Positions 1 to 7,876 of a DNA stretch of 34,853 nucleotides are shown here, one piece after another (the stretch's first letter is position 1; every line of letters begins with the position of its first letter). The notes under the pieces were generated by a model. It ran no database searches and was not told the origin of the DNA. It was given only the letters and a program-made list of their open reading frames with translations. A program made the translations under genes and the position numbers. This DNA comes from Candidatus Tayloriibacteriota bacterium (GTDB lineage: Bacteria; Patescibacteriota; Minisyncoccia; Phycocordibacterales; SIBU01), in the NCBI GenBank assembly GCA_009695005.1, contig SIBU01000009.1, forward strand, positions 1 to 34,853, written 5' to 3'.

Positions 1-82
1 AGAATCTGTTAGTGGTCTGACCCAGAAATTACACCCCTCATTCTGCGTTTTTGTTATGTATAATCGGGTAGACAGATACTAC

Positions 83-111
83 TTGACATATTCTTAGGTT
101 TAAGGCATTCT
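83..111 (+). promoter_or_regulatory. Candidate promoter for the first gene
   Basis: A consensus -35 box TTGACA (83-88) is followed after 17 bases by CATTCT (106-111), a weak -10 box. A second TTGACA at 122-127 has no usable -10. The leader to the start codon at 178 would be about 60 bases. Position and consensus only. Confidence 0.35.
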
Positions 112-177
112 TCTTTAAGAATTGACATTAAAACATCTACCGTCGAGTCGCAGATGGTCAATTAGTTGAAAGGAACT

Positions 178-1176
178 ATGACAAAAATTGAATATTGGCA
201 GTCCGTCCGTCTTAAACTAACTGGTCGCACAAATTCTCATCCTTTGGAGGGACGCGAGGTTGTACTTAATGCTGAAGGATTAGCCCTCTATGTTCATCAA
301 TACTGGAAGACAAACGGTGTGTTGCCGGGGGATTATATGCCGATTCCTGGAAAGGAGCGCGCGTATGACTATTTTCAATATCTATGGCTTGTTGCAAGAA
401 ATGAACCAACATTCATTCCGACGGTCCTTGATATTTACGAGGCTCATTATCTTTTGAGCTTAAGAGACGTGGGTGATAAATGGATTCATCTACGCCGTTT
501 CGATGTTCCGGGACCATTTCACGATAAGCTGTTAGCTCCGCAGATTCAGAGGATCTTCCAGCGAGCGCTTCAAGATTGCGAGGTCCTTCCCCACAATGAA
601 GATTCGAGCACCATTTCTGCTTTGATGTTCTGGTGTTTGGAATATACTGAACTAAAACATGCGGCTAAAACCGTGGAATGGCAGGATACATTTCTGCAAA
701 ATGTTAACATTCTTTCTCTCATTTTTGAGAGTCCTCTGTCTGTGAGTGAAATTGAGAATGTTCTTGGAATGTTTGAACATGTACGACAAAAAATACGTTC
801 TCTTGTCGGCTCAACACCCCAAGAGAGCATGACAAACTTCAATAAGGACATTCGCCCGATTCTCTTGGGGAAACTCATGTGTAAAGCCAATAGCTTCAAC
901 GCATGGGAGAGGGTGTTTGCACACAGTTTGGACAGAGATGCGAAAATCTTCGCTTTGTATCATATGTCCTACAGGGCGAAGAGTCTCAGCCAAGTGGTGA
1001 CTCAGTTCAGAAGTGCATCCAGTATTGGACTCCAGCCTGTGGCCCATTCTTTCAGAGAAAAGTGGAAGGGCATGTGTTTGGAAATGGGGGCGGATGAGCT
1101 TCTCAGGATGTCGGACCATCTCAATATCGATGAGGCATTCATTCAAAGTTTGATTCTCAGTAAGTGCGATACTTGA
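178..1176 (+). CDS. Unrecognised 332-residue protein
   Basis: I do not recognise a family. The protein is soluble-looking and probably mostly helical. It is rich in aromatic residues near the N-terminus and has no signal peptide, membrane segment or repeated metal-binding motif. I chose the ATG at 178 because GAAAGGA lies just upstream. An in-frame TTG at 166 precedes that SD site and is less likely. The gene stands alone, with its own candidate promoter and a strong terminator 15 bases after the stop. That SD-led, self-contained layout differs from the SD-less core genes and resembles the small genes at the right end of the window, so it may be accessory. Function unknown. Confidence 0.7.
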   Translation: MTKIEYWQSVRLKLTGRTNSHPLEGREVVLNAEGLALYVHQYWKTNGVLPGDYMPIPGKERAYDYFQYLWLVARNEPTFIPTVLDIYEAHYLLSLRDVGDKWIHLRRFDVPGPFHDKLLAPQIQRIFQRALQDCEVLPHNEDSSTISALMFWCLEYTELKHAAKTVEWQDTFLQNVNILSLIFESPLSVSEIENVLGMFEHVRQKIRSLVGSTPQESMTNFNKDIRPILLGKLMCKANSFNAWERVFAHSLDRDAKIFALYHMSYRAKSLSQVVTQFRSASSIGLQPVAHSFREKWKGMCLEMGADELLRMSDHLNIDEAFIQSLILSKCDT

Positions 1177-1191
1177 TCAATAAAGTAGATC

Positions 1192-1231
1192 AAAGCGGTG
1201 TATAATCCAAGGATGTACACCGCTTTTTTTG
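1192..1231 (+). terminator. Rho-independent terminator after the first gene
   Basis: AAAGCGGTGTA (1192-1202) pairs perfectly with TACACCGCTTT (1216-1226), with a 13-base loop and a continuing T run. The stem starts 15 bases after the stop codon. The stretch from 1232 to about 1420 holds no gene I can support. Confidence 0.85.
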
Positions 1232-1468
1232 TTGAAAAATTGTTCTTATTCTATATTTAAGCAATATCAAGTTTAATTGTCGGAAAAATTAGCTATCTAG
1301 AATTTGCCTTACTAACTAATAGGTTTGATGCTAAAGCATAAAATTGAAATACTTTACCCAGTAAGCAACAGTGTCAAGCCGATGTACTGTGAGGAGTCTA
1401 ACCACGAATTAGATCTTAAAATTTGTTATGATTGACATATGACCACAAAGGAACTTTCAGGAGGTACT

Positions 1469-1690
1469 GTGCATAAATTGACGGAAGATTTTCAAAAAGC
1501 AATTGCTGTAGCATCAACAGCACTATCGTTGTGGGAAGATATTACTCCCCTCGCCCGTAACGAGTGGATATGTTGGGTTACTTCCGGAAAGAAAGCGGAA
1601 ACAAGGAATGTTCATATAAAAAAAGCGCTTTCAAAACTTAAGAGCGGAATGCGCAGACCCTGCTGTTTCGAAGGTTGTAAACATCGTTGA
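1469..1690 (+). CDS. YdeI/OmdA-like (YdeI/OmpD-associated) family protein
   Basis: A 73-residue protein matching the YdeI/OmpD-associated domain family. The diagnostic stretch is W-x-D-I-T-P-L-A-R-N-E-W-I-C-W-V, then a basic helix (KKAETR) and the C-terminal RRPCC-x5-C-x-HR. The role of the family is poorly defined; it has been linked to bacteriocin and envelope stress. The start is GTG at 1469: a perfect AGGAGG lies at 1459-1464, and the resulting N-terminus (x-HKL-x-x-D) is what the family usually shows. An in-frame ATG at 1439 adds ten residues but has no SD. The family is common in many bacterial phyla, and the SD-led start contrasts with the core genes, so transfer is plausible. Confidence 0.8.
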   Translation: MHKLTEDFQKAIAVASTALSLWEDITPLARNEWICWVTSGKKAETRNVHIKKALSKLKSGMRRPCCFEGCKHR

Positions 1691-1717
1691 AGTGACATTG
1701 CTTATGAGTAGGAATGA

Positions 1718-1747
1718 TTGGTACCAAAGTTATTTCTGTTGTATAAT
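1718..1747 (+). promoter_or_regulatory. Promoter giving a near-leaderless transcript
   Basis: TTGGTA (1718-1723) and a perfect TATAAT (1742-1747) are 18 bases apart. The ATG at 1754 begins only 6 bases after the -10 box, so transcription should start at or within a base or two of the start codon. Confidence 0.65.
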
Positions 1748-1753
1748 TTTTTT

Positions 1754-2491
1754 ATGAAAAGTAAAAGTGAAAATATTCCGATCAGATTTTTATACTATGT
1801 TCTTTTTGGAGTACCTTTCTTGGCTTTAGTTATTTATTTTCATGCTATTGAGGCTCATGTGTGGTTGATTTCTTTTTTTGTTAAATCGATTCATAATGAA
1901 GCGATAAAATTAATTATATCAACCGATTCTTCAGTCTGGTGTTGGGCTACAGGAACTATTGTTTTTTTTGGATCAATTTGGTGGTACTTTGTGGGTAAAT
2001 TTGAGTGTAAATACAATAATGATCGTCGTTCTTTTTTGGTAGTGTTTCCAACAGGCTGCTTTTTTGTTTCGATTATTTGGCTCGCGTTTTCTATGACTGG
2101 ATATTTCGCGTTTAGTGAAAATAATATACTATATTCTAGTCCATTATTTCAGAACCATAGTTTATTAATCTCTTCAGTTTCATCTGTAAATTTTGATGCT
2201 TATGTTGAGGGTAGTGGTGGTCGTCCTGGTCGAGGGAAAACGTGTGGACTATCTTTTGTAATTCAAATTGTTGGAATCGATTCGGGCGTACCCTATAATT
2301 ATAAAGGGCGTATTACCGAAATTGATCGGTACGCTGTCTATGAGCTATATCATAATTTGAATTCACGAAATGTTCCCATTAATGTTTCAATGAATGGATT
2401 AAATGGTTCTTACGTTCCAAATTGCTCACAAAAAAATATAGAAGAATTTAAGAGCGAAATTGAGACAAATACTGGATTGAAATTTAACTAA
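1754..2491 (+). CDS. Unrecognised membrane protein with C-terminal soluble domain
   Basis: A 245-residue protein of unknown family. Three hydrophobic segments lie at about residues 8-32, 55-78 and 88-116. A polar domain of about 130 residues follows, rich in Asn, Ser and Gly, with two or three cysteines. I used the ATG at 1754 because the -10 box lies immediately before it and no SD is present; a TTG at 1718 falls on the -35 box and is not credible. The stop is 2 bases from the convergent stop of murF. Low GC and lack of an SD match the core genes. The C-terminal domain probably sits outside the cytoplasm, but this is an inference from the layout. Confidence 0.65.
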   Translation: MKSKSENIPIRFLYYVLFGVPFLALVIYFHAIEAHVWLISFFVKSIHNEAIKLIISTDSSVWCWATGTIVFFGSIWWYFVGKFECKYNNDRRSFLVVFPTGCFFVSIIWLAFSMTGYFAFSENNILYSSPLFQNHSLLISSVSSVNFDAYVEGSGGRPGRGKTCGLSFVIQIVGIDSGVPYNYKGRITEIDRYAVYELYHNLNSRNVPINVSMNGLNGSYVPNCSQKNIEEFKSEIETNTGLKFN

Positions 2492-2493
2492 TT

Positions 2494-3819
2494 TTATCTA
2501 TCCGACCACTCAGGTTCTTGTCTCACCAACAACTCTCCTTTCATTTCTGGTTTAGCCATGATTTCTTCAACGATTTTTTCCATTCGGATACCTTGAGAAG
2601 CTTTTACTAATAGAATGTCTCCTAATTGAATTAAATCTTTGACGGGAATCGCTGCTTCTTCCGAAGTATCAAATTGAAAAATAAATTTCTCGTCCATTCC
2701 GTTGTCTTGTGCTCCTTTTGCAATATCTCTGCCCCTAATGCCGACAGTTATTAATATGTCACAGGAAGCCCTAGCCTCTTTGCCGATTTTTATATGTTCA
2801 CTCTCTGAATGCTTGCCAAGTTCAAGCATATCTCCAAGTACGGCAATTTTTTTGCCTAGAGTTTTTAACTCTTTCAAAGTGCGTAGCGCCTCTGTCATTG
2901 CAATTGGTGAAGCGTTGTAGGTGTCGTCAATTATTGTTGAAGCTTTAATGCCGTCAACAATTTTCATTCTTCCCGGAGGAGTTTTGTGTTCGGAAATACC
3001 GTTAGCCATTTCTACCATGTTTAGACCAAGACTATTTCCGAGAGAAAGAGCAAAAAGCACCGGATATATATGTTGTTTACCTAAACCACCATTAATATAT
3101 ATCGGCACAGAATTGCCGGCATAATTTACTCTAAAAGAAATACCGATTGGTACTTGAAATCCGTTTTGTTCTACACATGTAGTCTCAATGTTTGACGCTT
3201 GATAGTCCGATTCATGATTGATACTAATTGTGAGGACTCGGCAATCTCTTCGTAGATCTTTAAGTGATCGTACATCTTCATCATCGTTGTTTAAAATTAA
3301 AATTCCGGATTCCTTTAGCGCTTTAACCAAAAAACTCTTTTCCCTTATTAACTCTTTTTGAGAACTGAAGAATTCGACGTGGGCAGGAACTTTTCCAAAA
3401 TGAGTGATAATTGTGATATCAGGTTTAAGCCATTTACAAATTTTTTCTATATCCCCTGGTCTGTCGGCACCAATTTCAAGAATTAGCCATAAAGGGTAGT
3501 TGAAAGTTCTAAGTTGAAAGGAGTTAGGAAGACACAAGAAAAGGCCCTGGAAGATGATTTTGAGCCAAATGAAGGGATTGCTCCAACCGTTCGGCAGTCC
3601 AAGGATGGTTAGGGGTACTCCGAGTTCACTATTAAAACTTTTGTTACTCTTGCGTATCACGAATCGTTTTGAAAGCACTGTCGCAACGGCATCCTTTGTT
3701 GATGTCTTTCCTACGCTTCCTGTTATGGCAATTATTTTTGGTTTGTACTTTGAAAGCACTATCCTAGCTTCAAAGGTAATGATTGTAACTATTAATGATT
3801 TGAGGAATTTCTTAAGCAT
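2494..3819 (-). CDS. murF: UDP-N-acetylmuramoyl-tripeptide--D-alanyl-D-alanine ligase MurF
   Basis: MurF adds D-Ala-D-Ala to the UDP-MurNAc tripeptide, using ATP, in the cytoplasm. This is the last soluble step before lipid I. The 441-residue protein has the Mur ligase P-loop ITGSVGKTSTKD at about residues 32-43, the central-domain segment EIGADRPGDIE, and the C-terminal DDTYNASP motif typical of MurF. The N-terminal substrate domain is short, and a hydrophobic stretch precedes the P-loop. No SD is visible before the ATG. It is the last gene of the dcw cluster here, 38 bases after ftsI. The usual followers (mraY, murD, ftsW, murG, murC, ftsZ) are absent, and a convergent gene ends 2 bases away. 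Confidence 0.93.
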   Translation of the reverse strand: MLKKFLKSLIVTIITFEARIVLSKYKPKIIAITGSVGKTSTKDAVATVLSKRFVIRKSNKSFNSELGVPLTILGLPNGWSNPFIWLKIIFQGLFLCLPNSFQLRTFNYPLWLILEIGADRPGDIEKICKWLKPDITIITHFGKVPAHVEFFSSQKELIREKSFLVKALKESGILILNNDDEDVRSLKDLRRDCRVLTISINHESDYQASNIETTCVEQNGFQVPIGISFRVNYAGNSVPIYINGGLGKQHIYPVLFALSLGNSLGLNMVEMANGISEHKTPPGRMKIVDGIKASTIIDDTYNASPIAMTEALRTLKELKTLGKKIAVLGDMLELGKHSESEHIKIGKEARASCDILITVGIRGRDIAKGAQDNGMDEKFIFQFDTSEEAAIPVKDLIQLGDILLVKASQGIRMEKIVEEIMAKPEMKGELLVRQEPEWSDR

Positions 3820-3857
3820 ATTTTTAGATCTATGATTTGGCGTTTACGGTTGACAAA

Positions 3858-5573
3858 TTATCTATCTGGCGGAATTTTATAATAGTTAATCAAAAACTTT
3901 ACTATATTCATAAATGGAGAAGTGAGAGTGTGTGAAGCGAAATCTCCCCCTACCCCCTTTGGTTCAATTGTGTAAAGGAAGATAATAAATCGTGGTTTAT
4001 AAGCCGGAAAATATCCAAAAAACGAATGAAGGTATTTATCACTATAATAACCACCACCTCCCGGTTTAGCAATTTGAGCTGTGCCTGTTTTGGCTGCAAC
4101 GCTGTAGTTAGTAATCTTCATTGTGCCCCCTAGTAGTGCTTTGTCAACGACCGTTACAAGCATTCTCGAAATTTCCGCTGATGTAGAAGGTTTGATAACT
4201 TGGCTTCCTTTTTCGTAAGTAATTTTTTTACTTACACCAATTTTGTAATCAATTTTCTTTACCAAGTGTGGTGTGACAAGGTAACCACCATTTGAAAGAG
4301 CGGATAATGCTCGAAGAGTGCTTATGGGACTCATGGCGATACCTTGACCGAATGATGCAGTTGCGTATTCTATGTCTCGCGGACTGTTTAGGTTGTCGAT
4401 GAGTCCAGGAGTCTCATTCGGCATGTCAATTCCGGTCTCTTCACCTAGTCCAAATTTTTTGAAATAATCAGAGAATAATTCGTTTCCCATTTTTCCAGCT
4501 ACGAAGGCAACGCCAGTGTTTAGTGATTGATTCAGGACTTCTTGCATGTTTACGACTCCACGAGCCTTGCCATCAAAATTTGAAAATTTTGATCCATTTA
4601 GAGTAAGTGTACCCTTGTCATTATAGGTTGTTGAGGCGGTTACCGTCCCCGAGTCTATGCCAGCAGCCATGGTAAGCGGTTTAATGATGGATCCCATTTC
4701 GTAAACGTTCTCAACTATCGGGCTGGAGAAGATTCCAGGATTTTTTTCATTCTGAAGAGCGTTTGGATTGAATGTTGGAAAATTTCCTAAGGCGTATATT
4801 TCGCCTGTCATTGGGTCCATGATTATTCCACCCGTAGAAGTTGAGGACCATTTCTTTTGAATGTCTGCAAGTTCTTTTTCAAGAAACGCTTCTACTGTCG
4901 GCTCAATAATAGTTTCAATATCACCCTCAAATTTTGATTTATTGTCTACAGTTTTTTCAAGATTTGAGAAAATTTCAGCAAAGAAGTTTTTATACAGACT
5001 ACCTGTATTTCGTGTTAGAACATCATTATAATAGCTTTCAAGTCCATATCGGCCCGCAAGAACGTCTCCTTTGAAGCCGGTTAGTCCTATTGCGTTTGCG
5101 GACAAGTCGCCAGATGGATAAAATCTATATCTATCTTTATATACTAAAACACCAGTTAGCTTTAAGGCTTGTATTTTCTGAGCGGGTACCTCGTCCACTT
5201 TTTTTGCAATAATTGAATATAGAAGTTCCTTTTGACTTGCCTTATCCATAAAGCTCTTTTTTTCAATCGGGAAAATTGCGTTCAATTTTGTGTAAGTCTT
5301 CTCTGGATCTATCATTGCCTTAGGATTAATACCTAAAGTAAAACCTGTTTTTAAAATGGCTGCACCAATTAAATTGTTGTCCTTTGTTTGAAAAAATATG
5401 GAACCTCTGTCGAATACATTACCACTTGGTTGAAGGTATTGCCTTTCCGCCTTCAATCTAAAATCATCCCCCGAGACGATTTGAAGCATATACAATTTTA
5501 AAATCAAAATCGCAACAATTAAAATTACGCAGAATGCGATAAATCGTATGCGATTTACGGAAGATTGCTTCAT
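3858..5573 (-). CDS. ftsI: Septal peptidoglycan transpeptidase FtsI (PBP3), class B
   Basis: FtsI cross-links septal peptidoglycan during division. The 571-residue protein has one N-terminal membrane anchor (about 10-32), a dimerisation/pedestal domain, and a transpeptidase domain with the three catalytic motifs in order: S295-I-I-K298, S350-L-N352 and K495-T-G497. It follows ftsL by 47 bases and precedes murF by 38, the normal dcw order. No C-terminal PASTA domain is present. Length is normal for the family. No SD is seen before the ATG. The assignment as FtsI rather than PBP2 rests on the dcw position and on a separate PBP2 gene in the mre operon. Confidence 0.93.
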   Translation of the reverse strand: MKQSSVNRIRFIAFCVILIVAILILKLYMLQIVSGDDFRLKAERQYLQPSGNVFDRGSIFFQTKDNNLIGAAILKTGFTLGINPKAMIDPEKTYTKLNAIFPIEKKSFMDKASQKELLYSIIAKKVDEVPAQKIQALKLTGVLVYKDRYRFYPSGDLSANAIGLTGFKGDVLAGRYGLESYYNDVLTRNTGSLYKNFFAEIFSNLEKTVDNKSKFEGDIETIIEPTVEAFLEKELADIQKKWSSTSTGGIIMDPMTGEIYALGNFPTFNPNALQNEKNPGIFSSPIVENVYEMGSIIKPLTMAAGIDSGTVTASTTYNDKGTLTLNGSKFSNFDGKARGVVNMQEVLNQSLNTGVAFVAGKMGNELFSDYFKKFGLGEETGIDMPNETPGLIDNLNSPRDIEYATASFGQGIAMSPISTLRALSALSNGGYLVTPHLVKKIDYKIGVSKKITYEKGSQVIKPSTSAEISRMLVTVVDKALLGGTMKITNYSVAAKTGTAQIAKPGGGGYYSDKYLHSFFGYFPAYKPRFIIFLYTIEPKGVGGDFASHTLTSPFMNIVKFLINYYKIPPDR

Positions 5574-5620
5574 TGAAAATAATTAGTTGTATAGAGCTTG
5601 ATTTGTCTTTCTCTGCCGAC

Positions 5621-5938
5621 CTAGTTATTTAATGTCAGGCTCTTTCCTGTGGGTGTTCTGGAGATGTACTTTGGTGTTAAGGTGATTTTTGTAAAGCCTT
5701 TTGATTTAGCAAGGTCTAGTGTGATTTTAGATTTTTCGCTCAAGTAATTCATCTCCATCTCTTCCGCCCCACTTTCTATAGCAATTATCCTTCTTTCAAC
5801 AGTCTGTCTCTCAACTACGCTGTAAATGGTGTGTCCAAAAAAGTAAAAATATAGACCAAGAAAAACAACTATAGCTATGACTAAAAACCAGAATGCATTC
5901 TTTTGATTACCTATTTCATTTTTTATTCTTTCAGTCAT
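5621..5938 (-). CDS. ftsL: FtsL-like division protein
   Basis: A 105-residue bitopic protein with a short basic cytoplasmic N-terminus, one membrane segment at about residues 15-34, then a coiled-coil-prone stretch (RQTVERRIIAIESGAEEMEM). This is the architecture of FtsL, the small divisome subunit that links FtsB/FtsQ to FtsI/FtsW. FtsL sequences diverge too much for motif proof, so the call rests on topology and its place between rsmH and ftsI. The ATG starts one base after the rsmH stop, so translation is probably coupled. No SD. Confidence 0.75.
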   Translation of the reverse strand: MTERIKNEIGNQKNAFWFLVIAIVVFLGLYFYFFGHTIYSVVERQTVERRIIAIESGAEEMEMNYLSEKSKITLDLAKSKGFTKITLTPKYISRTPTGKSLTLNN

Positions 5939-5939
5939 A

Positions 5940-6839
5940 TTATTTTGATATTTTTTCTATGATTCTAAGTTTTGCACTGCGTGATCGTGGATTCATGTTT
6001 TCCTCTTCCTGTGTTGGTGTAATTGGTTTTTTTGTAATTAATTTTCCTTGCTTCTCTATTGAGAGTTCCTTAAAGTATCTTTTTACGATGCGATCCTCGA
6101 TACTATGAAATGAAATTATTGCCATTCTTCCCTTATCCGATAATGATTTGAAACCCCTTACCAAACCGTCTTTCAGTGCACCAATCTCATCGTTCACAGT
6201 AATTCTTAAAGCTTGAAATGTTTTGGTTGCAGGATGAATTCTTCCGGTTTGATATTTTTTTGGAACTGCCTCTTTTATTATTTTTACCAAGTCCGTCGTC
6301 GTTTTGATTTCAGATTTACCTCTTGTGAAGACTATGGCGTGGGCGATTTTCTTTGCGAATCTCTCTTCACCGTAACTTTCGATTATTTGAGCTATATTTT
6401 CCTCGTCCCATTCATTTACAATTTTCCTCGCTGTTAGTTCTTCGCCCTTTGGATTGTTATTGAAAGTCATGAGAAGAGGCTCGTCTTTTTGGAATGAAAA
6501 TCCCCTTCCCGATTCCTCAAATTGATTAGAACTTAGACCTAAATCCAGAATTATTTTATTGACTGATTTAATTTCGCTGTCGATGAGTGCAGTATCCAAA
6601 TTGCGGAAACTAATTTGCTTTAGAATCACTTGAGCCTTTCCACCAGAAAGTCTGACTTTAGCCTTTTCCAATGCCTTTCCGTCCAGATCTAAGCCGACAA
6701 TTATTCCATTGCTACCAAGTTGTCTCAGCATAGCTTCGCTGTGTCCCCCACCGTTTATTGTCCCATCAAGGCAAACTTCATCAGGTTTGATGTCTAATCC
6801 ACTTATAACTTCATTTAAAAGAACGCTTGTATGGGTCAT
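5940..6839 (-). CDS. rsmH: 16S rRNA (cytosine1402-N4)-methyltransferase RsmH (MraW)
   Basis: RsmH methylates N4 of C1402 in the 16S rRNA decoding region. The protein starts with the family signature HTSVLLNEV, followed by the SAM motif LDGTINGGGHSEAML and the C-terminal IISFHSIEDRIVKRYFKE segment. I chose the ATG at 6839 (299 residues); an in-frame TTG at 6848 overlaps the mraZ stop and adds three residues. The gene follows mraZ with a 5-base gap and precedes ftsL by one base, the conserved start of the dcw cluster. No SD. Confidence 0.95.
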   Translation of the reverse strand: MTHTSVLLNEVISGLDIKPDEVCLDGTINGGGHSEAMLRQLGSNGIIVGLDLDGKALEKAKVRLSGGKAQVILKQISFRNLDTALIDSEIKSVNKIILDLGLSSNQFEESGRGFSFQKDEPLLMTFNNNPKGEELTARKIVNEWDEENIAQIIESYGEERFAKKIAHAIVFTRGKSEIKTTTDLVKIIKEAVPKKYQTGRIHPATKTFQALRITVNDEIGALKDGLVRGFKSLSDKGRMAIISFHSIEDRIVKRYFKELSIEKQGKLITKKPITPTQEEENMNPRSRSAKLRIIEKISK

Positions 6840-6844
6840 ATATT

Positions 6845-7279
6845 TCAAAGCACACCGATTTGTCCTAGCTTCTCTGCCAAAGTGTCAGCCTGTTTCTCAA
6901 TCGTTTCTTTGTGTGTAGCCCAGGACTTCTCATTCCATATTTCTACTCTACTTTGGACTCCGATTACCGCTACTTTTGTAGACAATCCACCCCACTCTTT
7001 CAAAAAATCAGGAACAAGTATTCGCCCTATTGAATCTACTTCTGTTTCTACTGCGCCACCGAACATAAATCTGTTAAAACTTCGACTGTCAGCTTGAAGC
7101 ATGCTTGAATCAGAAAGTTTATCCGCTATTTTGTGCCACTCCTTTAATGTAAATACCGACACACATTTGTCTAATCCTCTCGTCAGGACAATTTTCTTAC
7201 CCATTTCTTGCCTAAATTTTGCCGGCAATGAAAGTCGGTTTTTGTCGTCTATGGTGTGTGTGTATTCGCCGATGAGCAT
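6845..7279 (-). CDS. mraZ: Transcriptional regulator MraZ
   Basis: MraZ is a DNA-binding protein with an AbrB-like double fold and usually controls its own dcw operon. The 144-residue protein has the first domain GEYTHTIDDKNRLSLPAKFR, then a second copy with D-S-x-G-R-I-L-V-P (about residues 81-89), which is the family's conserved pair of D-x-x-G/K-R motifs. It heads mraZ-rsmH-ftsL-ftsI-murF. Its leader is about 210 bases long and starts at a promoter overlapped by TGGGA repeats of the kind MraZ recognises, so autoregulation is likely. No SD precedes the ATG. Confidence 0.95.
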   Translation of the reverse strand: MLIGEYTHTIDDKNRLSLPAKFRQEMGKKIVLTRGLDKCVSVFTLKEWHKIADKLSDSSMLQADSRSFNRFMFGGAVETEVDSIGRILVPDFLKEWGGLSTKVAVIGVQSRVEIWNEKSWATHKETIEKQADTLAEKLGQIGVL

Positions 7280-7384
7280 GAAATGGATTCAAGATTTAAG
7301 ATTAAAGTAAGATGACGAAACCGGAACATTCTTAGGCACTAAAACTTTTTCGCGGGAGCGGATGTCTGTGCTGGTATGCAAAGA

Positions 7385-7410
7385 AAAAGGAAATTGTTTT
7401 CCCTTATAAC
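7385..7410 (-). promoter_or_regulatory. Weak hairpin in the mraZ leader
   Basis: On the minus strand AAGGGAAA and TTTCCTTT can form an 8-bp AT-rich stem (one G-T pair) with an ACAA loop, followed by a T-rich tail. It lies inside the 210-base mraZ leader and could act as an attenuator, but the stem is weak. Confidence 0.25.
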
Positions 7411-7476
7411 AAACCTTGTAGATTCTTTTTTGAATTTTCATTTGTAAGTTTGTAGTTATTTGTAATTTTTACCCTA

Positions 7477-7525
7477 TCCCACCTTATCCCACTTATATAG
7501 TATTTTATAACACTTCATACCACAA
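7477..7525 (-). promoter_or_regulatory. mraZ/dcw promoter with MraZ-box repeats
   Basis: On the minus strand TTGTGG (7520-7525), 17 bases, then TACTAT (7497-7502) form a promoter. Just downstream, across the predicted start site, are two copies of TGGGA (7487-7491 and 7477-7481) spaced by 5 bases. MraZ of other bacteria binds TGGG-type pentamers repeated every 10 bases, so this is a credible autoregulatory operator. The next position in the 10-base register (TAAAA) does not match. Confidence 0.75.
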
Positions 7526-7558
7526 TGATACCTTTTGCCCTGTGGATAAGTAACATCG

Positions 7559-7600
7559 TCAAACCGCCTCAAAATAGACGATATCTTGAGGTGGTTTTGT
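7559..7600. terminator. Hairpin with short T tails on both strands
   Basis: AAACCGCCTCAA and TTGAGGTGGTTT pair (one G-T) around a 14-base loop. The tail is TTTTG on the plus strand and TTTG on the minus strand. It separates the mraZ promoter from the insert-like region to its right and could stop transcription entering from the glycosyltransferase side. Confidence 0.5.
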
Positions 7601-7646
7601 AATATATAAATCTCGCTCCAGGGAGGCGGGCGGCAGTGCCGATAAT

Positions 7647-7679
7647 TCATAAATGACGAATTCTCCTTGGTGAAGTCAT
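7647..7679 (-). CDS. Possible 10-codon leader peptide ORF
   Basis: On the minus strand GGAAAGGAGG, the strongest SD in the window with the 1459 site, sits 5 bases before ATG. The frame reads MTSPRRIRHL and stops. It lies between the terminator of the glycosyltransferase gene and the hairpin at 7559-7600. I see no convincing promoter, so it may be a remnant rather than an expressed leader peptide. Confidence 0.3.
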   Translation of the reverse strand: MTSPRRIRHL

Positions 7680-7741
7680 GTAGACCTCCTTTCCTTTGCT
7701 TGTCTCAGCATATACTTTTAAAAATTAAGCAATTTGGCATA

Positions 7742-7778
7742 CAAAAATAGGCAGTCATCCGCTCGTGGATGACTGCCT
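7742..7778 (-). terminator. Strong terminator of the glycosyltransferase-like gene
   Basis: AGGCAGTCATCC (7749-7760) and GGATGACTGCCT (7767-7778) form a perfect 12-bp stem with a 6-base loop. On the minus strand it is followed by ATTTTTG, so it ends transcription of the gene at 7877-8638. Confidence 0.85.
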
Positions 7779-7876
7779 GTTTGAAACCGATATATGTGAC
7801 CATTATTACGACTAAAGGAGTTCATCTCTTCTGGGAATTCTCCTGGGACTTTGGACAATTTTCAGCTCTTCACAAA

